Part shown: positions 17,667-26,733 of the stretch, piece after piece
Layout: each line of letters starts with the position of its first letter
Numbering within the stretch: position 1 is the first letter of the stretch
DNA from: Cellvibrio fontiphilus_A
GTDB taxonomy: Bacteria > Pseudomonadota > Gammaproteobacteria > Pseudomonadales > Cellvibrionaceae
Length of the DNA: 64,000 nt
Reading direction: 5' to 3'
Assembly (NCBI RefSeq): GCF_042646205.1
Contig: NZ_JBHRTF010000002.1
Coordinates: 682,001-746,000 of the forward strand
Notes under the pieces: generated by a model
What the model was told of the DNA's origin: nothing
The model's database searches: none
The model's input: only the letters and a program-made list of their open reading frames with translations
Program-made: the position numbers and the translations under genes

Positions 17667-18167
17667 ATGAAAATTTCCTACGCACTATTACCGCTGGTTT
17701 TGTCGGGCAGTTTATTCATCACGGGTTGTGGTGGTGACGGCGCTAAAAAAACCAAGGTCAATGCACCACCTACTGCCAATAACGCCGCGCTGAGTACGCA
17801 AGCAGACACTGCTTTTAGCGGTAAATTACTCGGTACGGATGTGGATAAAGATATGCTCAGTTTTGCGGTAGTGACAGCACCACAAAACGGCATGCTCAGC
17901 CTGCAAACCGACGGCAGTTTTAGTTACACCCCGGCGCCGGATTTTGTAGGTACTGATCAATTTACCTTTAGTGTCAGCGATGGCAAATCAACGTCGGCAG
18001 CTGCCACAGTCAACATCACTATTGATTTACTGACAGTGGCCATGAGCAGTTATACCCGTACGGCGTTTAATCAACAGCCCAACGATACCCCTTTGTCACT
18101 CAATAGCCGCAACATCACGCAAGATGTAAGTGATGAAAACGCATTTGACGATCTGTTGGCGCCTTAA
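17667..18167 (+). CDS. Lipoprotein with one tandem-Ig/cadherin-like domain
   Basis: A 166-residue predicted lipoprotein with signal peptide and lipobox LFITGC (Cys21). Residues 35-120 form one bacterial Ig-like module of the kind with ANNAALSTQADTAFSGKLLG, DGSFSYTPAPDFVGTDQFTF and SVSDGKSTSAAATVNITI, often repeated in adhesins. Only one copy is present here. The last 45 residues are polar and unrecognised. It follows the DUF4331 gene by nine bases and is probably translated from the same message. A role as an accessory envelope protein of the island is inference from position. Confidence 0.8.
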   Translation: MKISYALLPLVLSGSLFITGCGGDGAKKTKVNAPPTANNAALSTQADTAFSGKLLGTDVDKDMLSFAVVTAPQNGMLSLQTDGSFSYTPAPDFVGTDQFTFSVSDGKSTSAAATVNITIDLLTVAMSSYTRTAFNQQPNDTPLSLNSRNITQDVSDENAFDDLLAP

Positions 18168-18300
18168 CGTGAAATAGTTGTTGATTAAAAAGTTCCTTAC
18201 CTTGATGCCCGCTATGGATGGCAGGCTTTTTAAAATTCATAAAAATATCTCCGTTAAAAAAGACTCCATTTTATTAGCTGAATTACAGCGGGTATGACCG

Positions 18301-19434
18301 ATGAAAATATTATCTTTGATAATCCGGGTAGGCGTTCATCTTGCCTTGTTGTTGCCAATCGCCAACGTGTTAGCGAAACCAAATGCGCAAACAATGGCCC
18401 AATCAAACGCACGTTATCAACCCCATTCACCAGAGCAAATTATTGCGCGTTGGGATACAACTGCCGCGCAAGTAACTAACACAGCGCGGGTGATGAATGC
18501 TGATAGCATCAGCCAATTAGCGAATGCTTATTTAAGCAAAGCATCACAGCCGGGTTATAGCCATCTTTACGGTGTGGCCGAAGCGGCATTAAAACCGCAG
18601 GTTGAATCCGGCAGTAATCACTTGCCCACACTCCTGGCCTGGGCGCAGGTGCAACAACATCAACATCGTTTTGTGTTGGCGCAGCAAACGCTCAGCCTTA
18701 TTTTGCAGCAGGACGCAGCGCAACCAACGGCGCTGTTATTAAAAGCGCGCTTGCATTTAATTCAGGGCGAATTATCCGCCGCCAAAAAAACCTGCATGGC
18801 CTTACTCGGCAAAGTGGATTTACTGACCCTGGGTGCGTGCAGTTTGGAAGTGCGCAGCAGTGAAAGTGAGCAGGCATTGCGCGAAAGCTATGCGCAGTTA
18901 CAAGAATTAATTGCGAGCCAAGGTTTACCCACGGATGAACGCAACCTCTGGCTATTACAAATGTTGGCGGATATGGCGCTGCGTTTGAATCAACCCGAGC
19001 GCGCTCTGCAACACCTACAGCAAGTTAGCAATAAAAATTCACTCAGTTATTGGGTGCAGTTGGCTGATATTAATTTGGCGCTGGGCAATTCGCCTGCGGT
19101 AATCCAGCAATTAACGCCTTTAATAAATAATGCGCCGCAGCAGGACGATGCACTGTTGTTACGCCTGGTGATAGCGGAAAAAAATCTGCTGCAGGATTCG
19201 CCAATACACGAACAACTTACGCAGCGAATGCAGTTGCGCATCGCACGCGACGATCAAGCGCATGCCGCTGACGTGGCACTGTTTTTTTTGCAAGTACAAC
19301 CGGATGCACAACAAGCGCTCTACTGGGCTGAACGCAATTGGCAACTGGCGCGGGAAGCGAGCGATAAATTATTGCTGGAGCGTGCACAACAAGCCGTTGC
19401 GCTTAATCTGACTCATTTGCAACAGGAGAGTTAA
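18301..19434 (+). CDS. Exported TPR-repeat protein
   Basis: A 377-residue protein with a signal peptide (about 1-25, IRVGVHLALLLPIANVLA) and a helical solenoid of TPR-like repeats over about 90-370, such as LPTLLAWAQVQQHQHRFVLA, QPTALLLKARLHLIQGELSA, RALQHLQQVSN and ALYWAERNWQLARE. Such solenoids usually mediate protein contacts. It lies 133 bp after the lipoprotein gene and two bases before the HupE-like gene. I do not recognise a specific family and assign it to the island by position. A likely role is a periplasmic scaffold. Confidence 0.75.
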   Translation: MKILSLIIRVGVHLALLLPIANVLAKPNAQTMAQSNARYQPHSPEQIIARWDTTAAQVTNTARVMNADSISQLANAYLSKASQPGYSHLYGVAEAALKPQVESGSNHLPTLLAWAQVQQHQHRFVLAQQTLSLILQQDAAQPTALLLKARLHLIQGELSAAKKTCMALLGKVDLLTLGACSLEVRSSESEQALRESYAQLQELIASQGLPTDERNLWLLQMLADMALRLNQPERALQHLQQVSNKNSLSYWVQLADINLALGNSPAVIQQLTPLINNAPQQDDALLLRLVIAEKNLLQDSPIHEQLTQRMQLRIARDDQAHAADVALFFLQVQPDAQQALYWAERNWQLAREASDKLLLERAQQAVALNLTHLQQES

Positions 19435-19436
19435 GC

Positions 19437-20570
19437 GTGACGCAAATAAAAATGTTGCATAGATTTTTTGTACTGCTGTTGATCAGCTGCGCTTTCACCA
19501 ACCATGCTGCTGCCCACCAACTCAGCACCGCCTACGCGAATGTGCAAATTAATTCACAGGGGTTAGTAACCGGTGAGCTGCAAGTGCGCCTGTATGATTT
19601 GGAGCGTGCGCTACTGGTAGATGTGGATGGCGACGGCCAATTGCGCTGGCAAGAATTACAAAACCGTGCCGATGTAGTAAAAAAATATTTAACCAACCAC
19701 TTTCAATTAGCACGCGGCAGCGAGTGCCCAGTGGTATTGGGCGATGACTGGCAAATTGATGCGTATTTTGATGAAGCTTATGTGGTAATTCCGCTGCGTG
19801 CGCAGTGTTCACTTGCTGGCGATATAGCTGTTCACTACAGCGCAATCTTTAAAGAAGATGCCGACCATAAATTATTGCTGACGCTTTCCAGTACCAGCGC
19901 TAACAAATCATCCAGCATCAGAGTGCTGGACGATACGCAGCGCCAGATTAATTGGCAGGCAGAGCAGGGCAGTAAACTTGCAACGCTGGGTGAATTTATT
20001 TATCAGGGCGTGCTGCATATTTGGATTGGCCTGGACCATATTTTATTTTTGCTGTTGTTATTAGTCGCCTGTGTGGTAGAGCGGCGCAACCATCGCTGGC
20101 AGGCGGTTAGCAATAATCGGCAAATTATTATTAACGCTTGCTGGATTGTCACTGCATTTACCCTCGCGCATTCCATCACCCTGACACTCACGGCGCTACA
20201 CATTATTCAACTGCCGAGTCGCTGGGTGGAATTGGGCATTGCAGTTTCGGTATTGCTGGTTGCGCTCAATAATATTTTCCCCCTGTTGCTGCGTTTGGGT
20301 TGGCTCACCTTCGGGTTTGGTTTGCTGCACGGGATGGGTTTTGCCGGCGTTTTAGGTGAATTGGGTTTGCCTGCTGATCAACAACTGTTGGCGGTGTTGG
20401 CCTTTAATCTGGGTGTGGAGTTGGGGCAAATGGCAATCGTATTACTGCTGTTACCAGTGTTGATGTTATTGCGTCATTACCTTTGGTATGCGCGCTACGC
20501 TTTGAGTGGCACCTCGGCAGTGATTGCGTTGGTGGCAGTGCAATGGATTTTACAGCGCTGGGCAGCCTAG
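19437..20570 (+). CDS. HupE/UreJ-like membrane protein with exported EF-hand domain
   Basis: A 377-residue protein. A signal peptide (about 1-26, ending HAAA) is followed by an exported domain (about 27-180) and then six to seven membrane segments (about 190-375). The membrane part has HIWIGLDHILFLL (His194, Asp200, His201), TLAHSITLTLTAL (His245) and GFGLLHGMGFAGVLGELG (His298), the pattern of HupE/UreJ proteins associated with nickel or cobalt handling. Residues 62-73 form a perfect EF-hand loop, DVDGDGQLRWQE. The start is GTG at 19437, with ATG at 19452 as an alternative. It follows the TPR gene by two bases and precedes the TonB receptor by about 10. The substrate is unknown; metal import or metal-dependent sensing are candidates. 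Confidence 0.82.
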   Translation: MTQIKMLHRFFVLLLISCAFTNHAAAHQLSTAYANVQINSQGLVTGELQVRLYDLERALLVDVDGDGQLRWQELQNRADVVKKYLTNHFQLARGSECPVVLGDDWQIDAYFDEAYVVIPLRAQCSLAGDIAVHYSAIFKEDADHKLLLTLSSTSANKSSSIRVLDDTQRQINWQAEQGSKLATLGEFIYQGVLHIWIGLDHILFLLLLLVACVVERRNHRWQAVSNNRQIIINACWIVTAFTLAHSITLTLTALHIIQLPSRWVELGIAVSVLLVALNNIFPLLLRLGWLTFGFGLLHGMGFAGVLGELGLPADQQLLAVLAFNLGVELGQMAIVLLLLPVLMLLRHYLWYARYALSGTSAVIALVAVQWILQRWAA

Positions 20571-20580
20571 GAAAGTGATG

Positions 20581-22653
20581 ATGAAAAAAATACCGTATTT
20601 TTTTGCAGCGATTCTTATTCCACTTTACGGTAGCGCCAGTGAGCCGGAGCGACTTGCGCTTGCCACCGCGACAAGGCCAATGCCGGCGCTGGAGAATTTA
20701 GTGGTCTACGGTCATCGTTTGAATTTAGTGGGCAGCAGTTTGGCGGCCGCAGAGGGTGTTATCGGCAGCGCTGAAATTGCCAACCGACCACTTGCGCGCA
20801 CCGGTGAAATTCTGGAAATGGTTCCCGGTATGGTGGTTACCCAACACAGTGGTTCTGGTAAAGCGAACCAATATTTTTTGCGCGGTTTTAATTTGGATCA
20901 CGGTACTGATTTTGCCACCAGCATCGACACTATGCCGGTGAATATGCGCAGCCACGGCCACGGTCAAGGCTATACAGATTTAAATTTTATTATCCCGGAA
21001 TTAATTCACACCATTCATTATCGCAAAGGCCCTTACTACGCCGAGGTCGGTGATTTTTCCGGTGCAGGAGCCGCAGCGTTTGTATTAAAAAATACCTTGG
21101 ATATCAGTGAACTGGCGCTTACCGCGGGTGATTACGGCTATCAGCGTTTATACAGCGCGACACAAATGGTTATTGATGATGGGTATTTATTAGTGGGAAT
21201 GGAGGCGCAAGCTTACGCGGGCCCTTGGCAAGATATTGATGAAGACCTGCACAAAACCAATCTGCTTGCGCGTTATTCATCGCGCCTTGCCGGCGGTGAA
21301 TTTTCACTGACGGCGATGGGCTATCGCAATCGTTGGAACTCGGCCGATCAAATTCCACAGCGCGCGGTGGAGCAGGGCATGATTAACGCACTGGGCTCAC
21401 TGGATACCGATGTCGGCGGTGATGCCAGCCGTTACAGTCTGTCAACACAATGGGTGAATCCCAATTGGTCGATCAGCGCTTACATGGTTGATTCAGCATT
21501 AAACTTATTTTCCAACTTCACCTATTTTCTGGATGACCCGATTAACGGTGACGAGTTTGAGCAAGTGGATGATCGTCAACTGCTGGGTGGCGAGCTGGTG
21601 CGCAACTGGCAAAGTGATGTCGCTGGAAAATCCGCGACCCATAAACTCGGTGTGCAAATTCGCCATGATGCCATTGATGAAGTGGGCTTGTATAAAACCC
21701 GCGCGCGCGAACGTTTGTCTGCGACGCGCGTGGATGCAATTGATGAAACGTCGCTGGCGCTTTTTGCGCAGAGCGATATTCAACTACGCGAGAAAATTCG
21801 TGCTCATCTGGGCGTGCGTCATGATTATCTGCAAGTAGAGGTAGGCAGCGATCTTGCACAAAACTCCGGCAGGGCATCAGATGACATCACTACTATTAAA
21901 GCGGGTGTGAGTTATAACTTTAGCGATAGGTTTGAAACCTATTTCAACTTTGGTCAGGGTTTTCATTCCAATGATGCACGCGGTGCAACGATTGTGATTG
22001 ATCCACTATCGGGTGAGTTGAGTAAACCGGTGGATTTATTATCGCGCTCGCAAGGGGCCGAGCTGGGTGCAAAATTATTTGATAACCGCCGCTACAGTAT
22101 TTCCACCTCGATTTGGTATCTGGCACTGGATTCAGAATTATTGTTTGTGGGCGATGCGGGCAATACCGAGGCAAGTCGCGCCTCTGAGCGCTCGGGTATT
22201 GAAATCGCCAGCTATGTCTGGTTTGCCGATGGCTGGAGCTTGGACACCGAACTGGCCTGGACCTACTCGCGTTTTAGCGAACAACAAGCCGAGCAAGGCA
22301 AGTATGTGGATGGTTCGCTGCCGTTTGTCGCCAGTGCCGGCGTGAGTTATGCGCCGGCAGCACAGGGCTTTCATGGCAATTTGCGCTACCGCTATTTTGG
22401 CGCGCGGGTTCTGGACAGTTTTCATCAGCAGCGCGCGTCGTCCACCAGTGTGGTTAACCTGGGTTTAGGCTATCGCTGGGCGCAGTGGTCGCTGGGGTTG
22501 GATCTGCTCAATCTGGCCAACAGCCGCGATCACGACATCACCTATTTTTACCCCTCGCGTCTGCCGGGCGAGGTGGACGAGGGAGTGGAGGATGTGCATT
22601 TTCATCCGCTTGAACCGCGCAGTGTACGTTTGTCGGTGCAGCGTGATTTTTAG
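20581..22653 (+). CDS. TonB-dependent outer-membrane receptor of the ECF island
   Basis: A 690-residue receptor. A signal peptide (about 1-19) is followed by a possible TonB box near LENLVVYG, a plug domain (about 45-165, with GEILEMVPGMVVTQHSG, YFLRGFNLDHGTDF and IHYRKGPYYAEVGDFSGAGA), then a 22-strand barrel ending in Phe (VRLSVQRDF). It contains a His/Gly-rich SHGHGQGYTD loop in the plug. ATG at 20578 is an equally possible start. There is no N-terminal STN-type signalling domain, so it is unlikely to signal to the sigma factor in the FecA manner. It is the last gene of the island; a hairpin lies 74 bp downstream. The substrate is not readable; the neighbouring HupE-like protein hints at a metal or metal chelate. 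Confidence 0.88.
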   Translation: MKKIPYFFAAILIPLYGSASEPERLALATATRPMPALENLVVYGHRLNLVGSSLAAAEGVIGSAEIANRPLARTGEILEMVPGMVVTQHSGSGKANQYFLRGFNLDHGTDFATSIDTMPVNMRSHGHGQGYTDLNFIIPELIHTIHYRKGPYYAEVGDFSGAGAAAFVLKNTLDISELALTAGDYGYQRLYSATQMVIDDGYLLVGMEAQAYAGPWQDIDEDLHKTNLLARYSSRLAGGEFSLTAMGYRNRWNSADQIPQRAVEQGMINALGSLDTDVGGDASRYSLSTQWVNPNWSISAYMVDSALNLFSNFTYFLDDPINGDEFEQVDDRQLLGGELVRNWQSDVAGKSATHKLGVQIRHDAIDEVGLYKTRARERLSATRVDAIDETSLALFAQSDIQLREKIRAHLGVRHDYLQVEVGSDLAQNSGRASDDITTIKAGVSYNFSDRFETYFNFGQGFHSNDARGATIVIDPLSGELSKPVDLLSRSQGAELGAKLFDNRRYSISTSIWYLALDSELLFVGDAGNTEASRASERSGIEIASYVWFADGWSLDTELAWTYSRFSEQQAEQGKYVDGSLPFVASAGVSYAPAAQGFHGNLRYRYFGARVLDSFHQQRASSTSVVNLGLGYRWAQWSLGLDLLNLANSRDHDITYFYPSRLPGEVDEGVEDVHFHPLEPRSVRLSVQRDF

Positions 22654-22726
22654 CCCAGCAGCATGGCAATACTGATCTGGCTCACAAAACCCTTATTTTT
22701 CCCTGCCATTTAATCCCCACAAGCGA

Positions 22727-22755
22727 CCACTGGCTGCTCAACTTCTAGCCAGTGG
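22727..22755 (+). terminator. Stem-loop downstream of the island receptor gene
   Basis: A perfect nine-base-pair inverted repeat CCACTGGCT / AGCCAGTGG with an 11-base loop. The T-tract after it is poor (a short TTTT), so it may be a weak terminator or an mRNA-stabilising hairpin. Confidence 0.55.
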
Positions 22756-22855
22756 CGCGATTTTCGGCTTTAATGCTTATCTGCATAAAATAATTATGTA
22801 ATTACCCAAGGTTTATTTCGCTGGGTTATTACTGACAACAGACGAGATAAGCGCT

Positions 22856-24874
22856 ATGGACATCAGATCCCTGCATCGCCAAATGACCCATTACAACCGC
22901 TGGAAGCGCCAGTTGGATGAGCGTTTGCAGCGGTTTGAACACTGGGGCAAGGCGCACAGCCTGTTTGGCCAGAGCATGGACAAAACCCTGCATCGCGCTC
23001 GTCAATTGCTGCGCGGCGAGAGTTTTACCATCGCCTGTGTGGGCGAATTTTCGCGCGGTAAAACCGAGCTGATTAATGCCTTGCTCTATGCCGGCGGCGG
23101 TCGTCGCCTGCTGCCCTCCCAGCCGGGGCGCACCACTATGTGCCCGACCGAAATCTTCTGGGATGCCAGCCAGCCCACCAACTGCGTGCGGCTTCTGCCC
23201 ATCGAAACCCGCCGCAGTAATACCAGCCTGCAAAGTTTTAAACGCATCCCGCAAAAATGGGTAACTATCCAGTTCGATGCCAAGGATTACGAGCAGACGC
23301 GCGCGGCCATCAATCAGGTATCGGCGAGCAAACAAGTCAGCGTTGCAGATGCCATCAAACTCGGTTTTGCCGAGGATGAATTGGGCGAGCGCGATGCCCA
23401 GGGCATGGTTACTGTGCCCGCCTGGCGTCATGCGCTGATCAGCCTTGACCATCCACTGCTGCGCCAAGGCCTGCGCATTGTGGACACGCCCGGCTTGAAT
23501 GCGCTGGGCAACGAGCCTGAACTCACCTTAAAAACCCTGCCCGATGCCCAGGCGATTCTGTTTTTGCTCTCCGCCGATGCCGGTGTTACCGCTAGCGATA
23601 TGGAAATCTGGCGCGAGCATATCCAGGGTCTGCGCGATAACAACTGTACGGCAGTGATTGCGCTGCTCAACAAAATCGATAGTCTGTGGGACGACCTGAC
23701 CCCCGCCGATGAAGTAGACGCGAGTGTGAACCGCCTGCGTCAATTGACAGCGCAGCAACTTAATCTGGCACCGCAACATGTGGTGGCGCTCTCGGCCAAA
23801 CAGGGCTTGCTAGGCAAGGTGGGGCGCAACCAAGCGCAGCTGCTGCGCAGTAATTTCCCGCAACTGGAATCCATGCTGGCGGAAGCGGTGCTGCGCAACC
23901 AGCAGCAGATTATTGGTCACGCGCTGATTGGCGACAGCTACGCCATGATCATCAATACCCGCAGCGCTCTCGCCAAACGTATCGCCGAATGTGAGGCAGA
24001 GCTGGAAAGCCTGCGCACCACAGCGCCGGAAGCGGCGGCGACTAAATTGCAGGAGCTGCGCGATACCATTCGCCGCACCCATCACGAATACCACAAGCAG
24101 TCCCTGGCGCTGCGCACCAGCCAGCGGTTATTGGAATCGCAACAGCTGGCGCTGGTCGCGCCTATTAGTACCAGTTTGCTGGACAAACAAATCAGCGAGG
24201 CGCACCAAAGCCTGGCGCAGAGCTGGACGACCCTCGGGCTGGCCCGCGCCATCGCCAGTTTTTTTGATGCGGTGGATAGCAATATCAGCCATTTGGAGCG
24301 GGAGATTGAGCGCTGCAACCGGGTGCTCACGTCTATTTATGAGCGGCCGGAACACAGTTTGCCGGGCGATGATTTGATGATGCGCCACCTGCTGAAAATC
24401 CAGAAGCAGCGCCGCCAGCTGCGCCAGTTGCAGACCCGCGCCGAGGAATTCCGCAAGTCGCTCACCACCGTGCTCACCCACAAAAGTGCGCTTATCAGCC
24501 GCTTTATCAATACCCTGGTGCAGGAAGTGCGCGCGGTTTATGTGGATCTGCAACAGCACATCAACCATTGGATGCAGGAAGCCCTGGCGCCCCTGTTCCA
24601 TAAAAACCAGTACCAAAAGCAGTTGCTGGAGCATCACATGTTGCGCCTCACGCAGATGCAGGCGCAGCGCAACAGCCACGCCGAACAATTGCAAAACCTG
24701 CAAACCAACCTCTACCAACTGCAAACCGCGCTGGTGAGCATAGAGCCGCTCTACCGTGAAATCCTGGCTGAGCCCCTGGAGCCGGAATTGATGGATGACG
24801 CACCCATCGCCCAGCCGGGCGCCCGGGTAGTGCCCTTTGCCAAAACCAAACAGGCACAGCAAGGCAAGGCCTAA
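22856..24874 (+). CDS. Dynamin-like GTPase
   Basis: A 672-residue protein with an N-terminal dynamin-type G domain and a long helical C-terminal region. The P-loop is GEFSRGKT (63-70), G2 has the conserved RTTMCPTEI (about 92-100), G3 is DTPGLNALG (210-218) and G4 is NKID (272-275). Residues about 370-660 are heptad-rich with many Gln and Leu, consistent with a stalk or coiled coil; no obvious membrane helix is present. Bacterial dynamin-like proteins remodel or protect membranes, including during stress and phage attack, but the role here is not known. It stands alone between the ECF island and metX. The length matches single-copy proteobacterial dynamin-like proteins. Confidence 0.85.
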   Translation: MDIRSLHRQMTHYNRWKRQLDERLQRFEHWGKAHSLFGQSMDKTLHRARQLLRGESFTIACVGEFSRGKTELINALLYAGGGRRLLPSQPGRTTMCPTEIFWDASQPTNCVRLLPIETRRSNTSLQSFKRIPQKWVTIQFDAKDYEQTRAAINQVSASKQVSVADAIKLGFAEDELGERDAQGMVTVPAWRHALISLDHPLLRQGLRIVDTPGLNALGNEPELTLKTLPDAQAILFLLSADAGVTASDMEIWREHIQGLRDNNCTAVIALLNKIDSLWDDLTPADEVDASVNRLRQLTAQQLNLAPQHVVALSAKQGLLGKVGRNQAQLLRSNFPQLESMLAEAVLRNQQQIIGHALIGDSYAMIINTRSALAKRIAECEAELESLRTTAPEAAATKLQELRDTIRRTHHEYHKQSLALRTSQRLLESQQLALVAPISTSLLDKQISEAHQSLAQSWTTLGLARAIASFFDAVDSNISHLEREIERCNRVLTSIYERPEHSLPGDDLMMRHLLKIQKQRRQLRQLQTRAEEFRKSLTTVLTHKSALISRFINTLVQEVRAVYVDLQQHINHWMQEALAPLFHKNQYQKQLLEHHMLRLTQMQAQRNSHAEQLQNLQTNLYQLQTALVSIEPLYREILAEPLEPELMDDAPIAQPGARVVPFAKTKQAQQGKA

Positions 24875-24932
24875 ACTCTGCCTTGCAGCAGGCAGGTGCT
24901 CTCTTTAGACTGTCGCATCATTTATTGTCGAT

Positions 24933-24955
24933 GGGCGTGCCGCCGAGGCGCGCCC
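24933..24955 (+). promoter_or_regulatory. Hairpin in the metX leader
   Basis: A nine-pair stem, GGGCGTGCC against GGCGCGCCC (one G-U pair), with a five-base loop, 22 bases before the metX start. No T-tract follows. It does not resemble a SAM riboswitch. It may end the dynamin transcript weakly or affect metX translation. Confidence 0.4.
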
Positions 24956-24976
24956 TTGCTGCGCTAAGAGATCACC

Positions 24977-26119
24977 ATGCCAAACCAATTACCTGCCGAC
25001 TCGGTGGGTCTTGTTACTCCCCAAACCCACCAGTTCACCGCGCCGCTGTTATTAGCCTGCGGCAGAACGCTGGATAGCTACGATCTGGTCTATGAAACCT
25101 ATGGCCAGTTGAACGCTGCCAAATCCAACGCGGTGCTCATTTGCCATGCGCTCTCCGGCCATCATCACGCCGCCGGTTATCACCGCATGGACGACAAGCG
25201 CCCCGGCTGGTGGGACGCCTATATCGGCCCCGGCAAACCCATAGATACCAACAAGTTTTTTGTGGTGGCGCTCAACAATATTGGCGGCTGCCACGGCTCC
25301 ACTGGCCCGCGCTCCATCAACCCCGCTACCGGCAAAGCCTGGGGCGCGGATTTCCCCATGCTGCGGGTGCGCGATTGGGTCGCCAGCCAAGCGCGTTTGG
25401 CCGACGTGCTGGGCATTGAGGTCTGGGCGGCGGTTATTGGCGGCAGCCTCGGCGGTATGCAGGTGATGCGCTGGACGCTGGACTACCCCACACGGGTGCG
25501 CCACGCGGTGGTGATCGCCTCGGCGATGAAACTCTCCGCGCAAAACATCGCCTTTAACGAAGCGGCGCGCAAGGCGATTATCAGCGACCCCAATTTTATG
25601 GACGGTGATTACCTCGCCCACAACACCATTCCCAAAAACGGCTTGGCGGTGGCGCGCATGATTGGCCACATTACTTACCTGTCCGATTACGCCATGGGCG
25701 AAAAATTTGGCCGCGATTTACGCAGCGGCAGTTTTGAACTCGGCAATGACGAACCGGTGGAATTCCAAATCGAAAGCTACCTGCGCTATCAGGGCGACAG
25801 TTTTGCCAATAGTTTCGATGCCAACTCCTACATTCGCATCACCAAAGCGCTGGATTATTTTGATTTGGCGCGCGAGTTCAACGACGACGCGGTCGCCGCC
25901 TTCAAACAAACCCAGGCCAAATTTTTGGTGATTTCCTTCAGCACCGACTGGCGTTTTGCGCCCGAGCGCTCCCACGAAATTGTCAACGCACTGGTCGGCG
26001 CCAATCGCCCGGTGACCTACGCCGAAATTGAATCCAAACACGGGCACGATGCGTTTTTATTGCCCGATGAGCGCTACCAGCAAGTGTTTGGTCGCTACCT
26101 TGCGGGAGTGGAAGTCTGA
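24977..26119 (+). CDS. metX: Homoserine O-acyltransferase MetX
   Basis: A 380-residue alpha/beta-hydrolase that acylates homoserine for methionine synthesis. The nucleophile elbow is AAVIGGSLGGMQVMRW (Ser in GGSLGG), followed by the conserved VVIASAMKLSAQNIAFNE (split VVIASAMKLS, AQNIAFNE) and the catalytic His in ESKHGHDAFLLPDE. Other conserved segments are ICHALSGHHHAAGYH and NNIGGCHGSTGPRS. In gammaproteobacteria, MetX encoded beside MetW often uses succinyl-CoA rather than acetyl-CoA; this cannot be decided safely by eye. Its stop overlaps the metW start by one base. Confidence 0.95.
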   Translation: MPNQLPADSVGLVTPQTHQFTAPLLLACGRTLDSYDLVYETYGQLNAAKSNAVLICHALSGHHHAAGYHRMDDKRPGWWDAYIGPGKPIDTNKFFVVALNNIGGCHGSTGPRSINPATGKAWGADFPMLRVRDWVASQARLADVLGIEVWAAVIGGSLGGMQVMRWTLDYPTRVRHAVVIASAMKLSAQNIAFNEAARKAIISDPNFMDGDYLAHNTIPKNGLAVARMIGHITYLSDYAMGEKFGRDLRSGSFELGNDEPVEFQIESYLRYQGDSFANSFDANSYIRITKALDYFDLAREFNDDAVAAFKQTQAKFLVISFSTDWRFAPERSHEIVNALVGANRPVTYAEIESKHGHDAFLLPDERYQQVFGRYLAGVEV

Positions 26120-26706
26120 TGCGTATTGATCTCAACGAAATCCAACACTGGATTAAACAAGGCAGCCGCATTCTGGATTTGGGTTGCGGCGATGGCACCC
26201 TGCTCAAATTTTTAATCGACACCAAACAAGTGCAAGGTTACGGCTTGGAAATTGATGCGGCACAAATCAATGCCTGCATCGACAAAGGTTTAAATGTGAT
26301 CGAGCAAAATTTGGATCGCGGCCTCGGCAACTTTGCCGATAAAAGTTTCGACACAGTGCTCATGACCCAAGCGCTACAAACCCTGCATTTTCCGCATTTG
26401 GTGTTGGATGAAATGCTGCGGGTGGGCAAGGAATGTATTGTCACCTTCCCCAACTTTGGCCACTGGAAAGCACGTTTTCATTTGGCCACACGCGGGCGTA
26501 TGCCGGTATCAGATTTGCTGCCCTACGAGTGGTACAACACACCCAACATTCACTTCTGTACCTTCAAAGATTTTGAAGTGCTCTGCCGCGAGCGCAATAT
26601 CAAAGTGATCCACCGCCAAGTGGTCAACGAACAGTCAGGACAAACCCTGAAAGATTTTATGCCCAACCTGTTCGGCGAAACGGCGATTTATCATTTGAGT
26701 AAATAA
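26119..26706 (+). CDS. metW: Methionine biosynthesis protein MetW
   Basis: A 195-residue SAM-methyltransferase-fold protein. The glycine-rich motif is RILDLGCGDGTLLKFL, and the family-specific segments are MTQALQTLHFPHLVLDEMLR and CIVTFPNFGHWKARF, then WYNTPNIHFCTFKDFE. MetW is translationally coupled to metX here (TGATG overlap) and in the family is thought to be needed for MetX activity in many proteobacteria. No separate promoter is visible. Confidence 0.95.
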   Translation: MRIDLNEIQHWIKQGSRILDLGCGDGTLLKFLIDTKQVQGYGLEIDAAQINACIDKGLNVIEQNLDRGLGNFADKSFDTVLMTQALQTLHFPHLVLDEMLRVGKECIVTFPNFGHWKARFHLATRGRMPVSDLLPYEWYNTPNIHFCTFKDFEVLCRERNIKVIHRQVVNEQSGQTLKDFMPNLFGETAIYHLSK

Positions 26707-26733
26707 CAGCGATTGAGCTGGAGGATTATCACC

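Noticed and set aside
20581..22653. FecA-type surface signalling by the island receptor
   Set aside because: The N-terminus goes straight from signal peptide to plug; there is no STN-like domain, and the anti-sigma is RskA-like rather than FecR-like.
24128..24862. 244-residue open frame on the minus strand
   Set aside because: It mirrors the helical part of the dynamin-like gene; high Leu/Gln/His content is the typical shadow pattern.
24875..24976. SAM riboswitch before metX
   Set aside because: Only a simple hairpin is present; no multi-stem S-box or SAM-II-like conserved core can be traced in about 100 bases.
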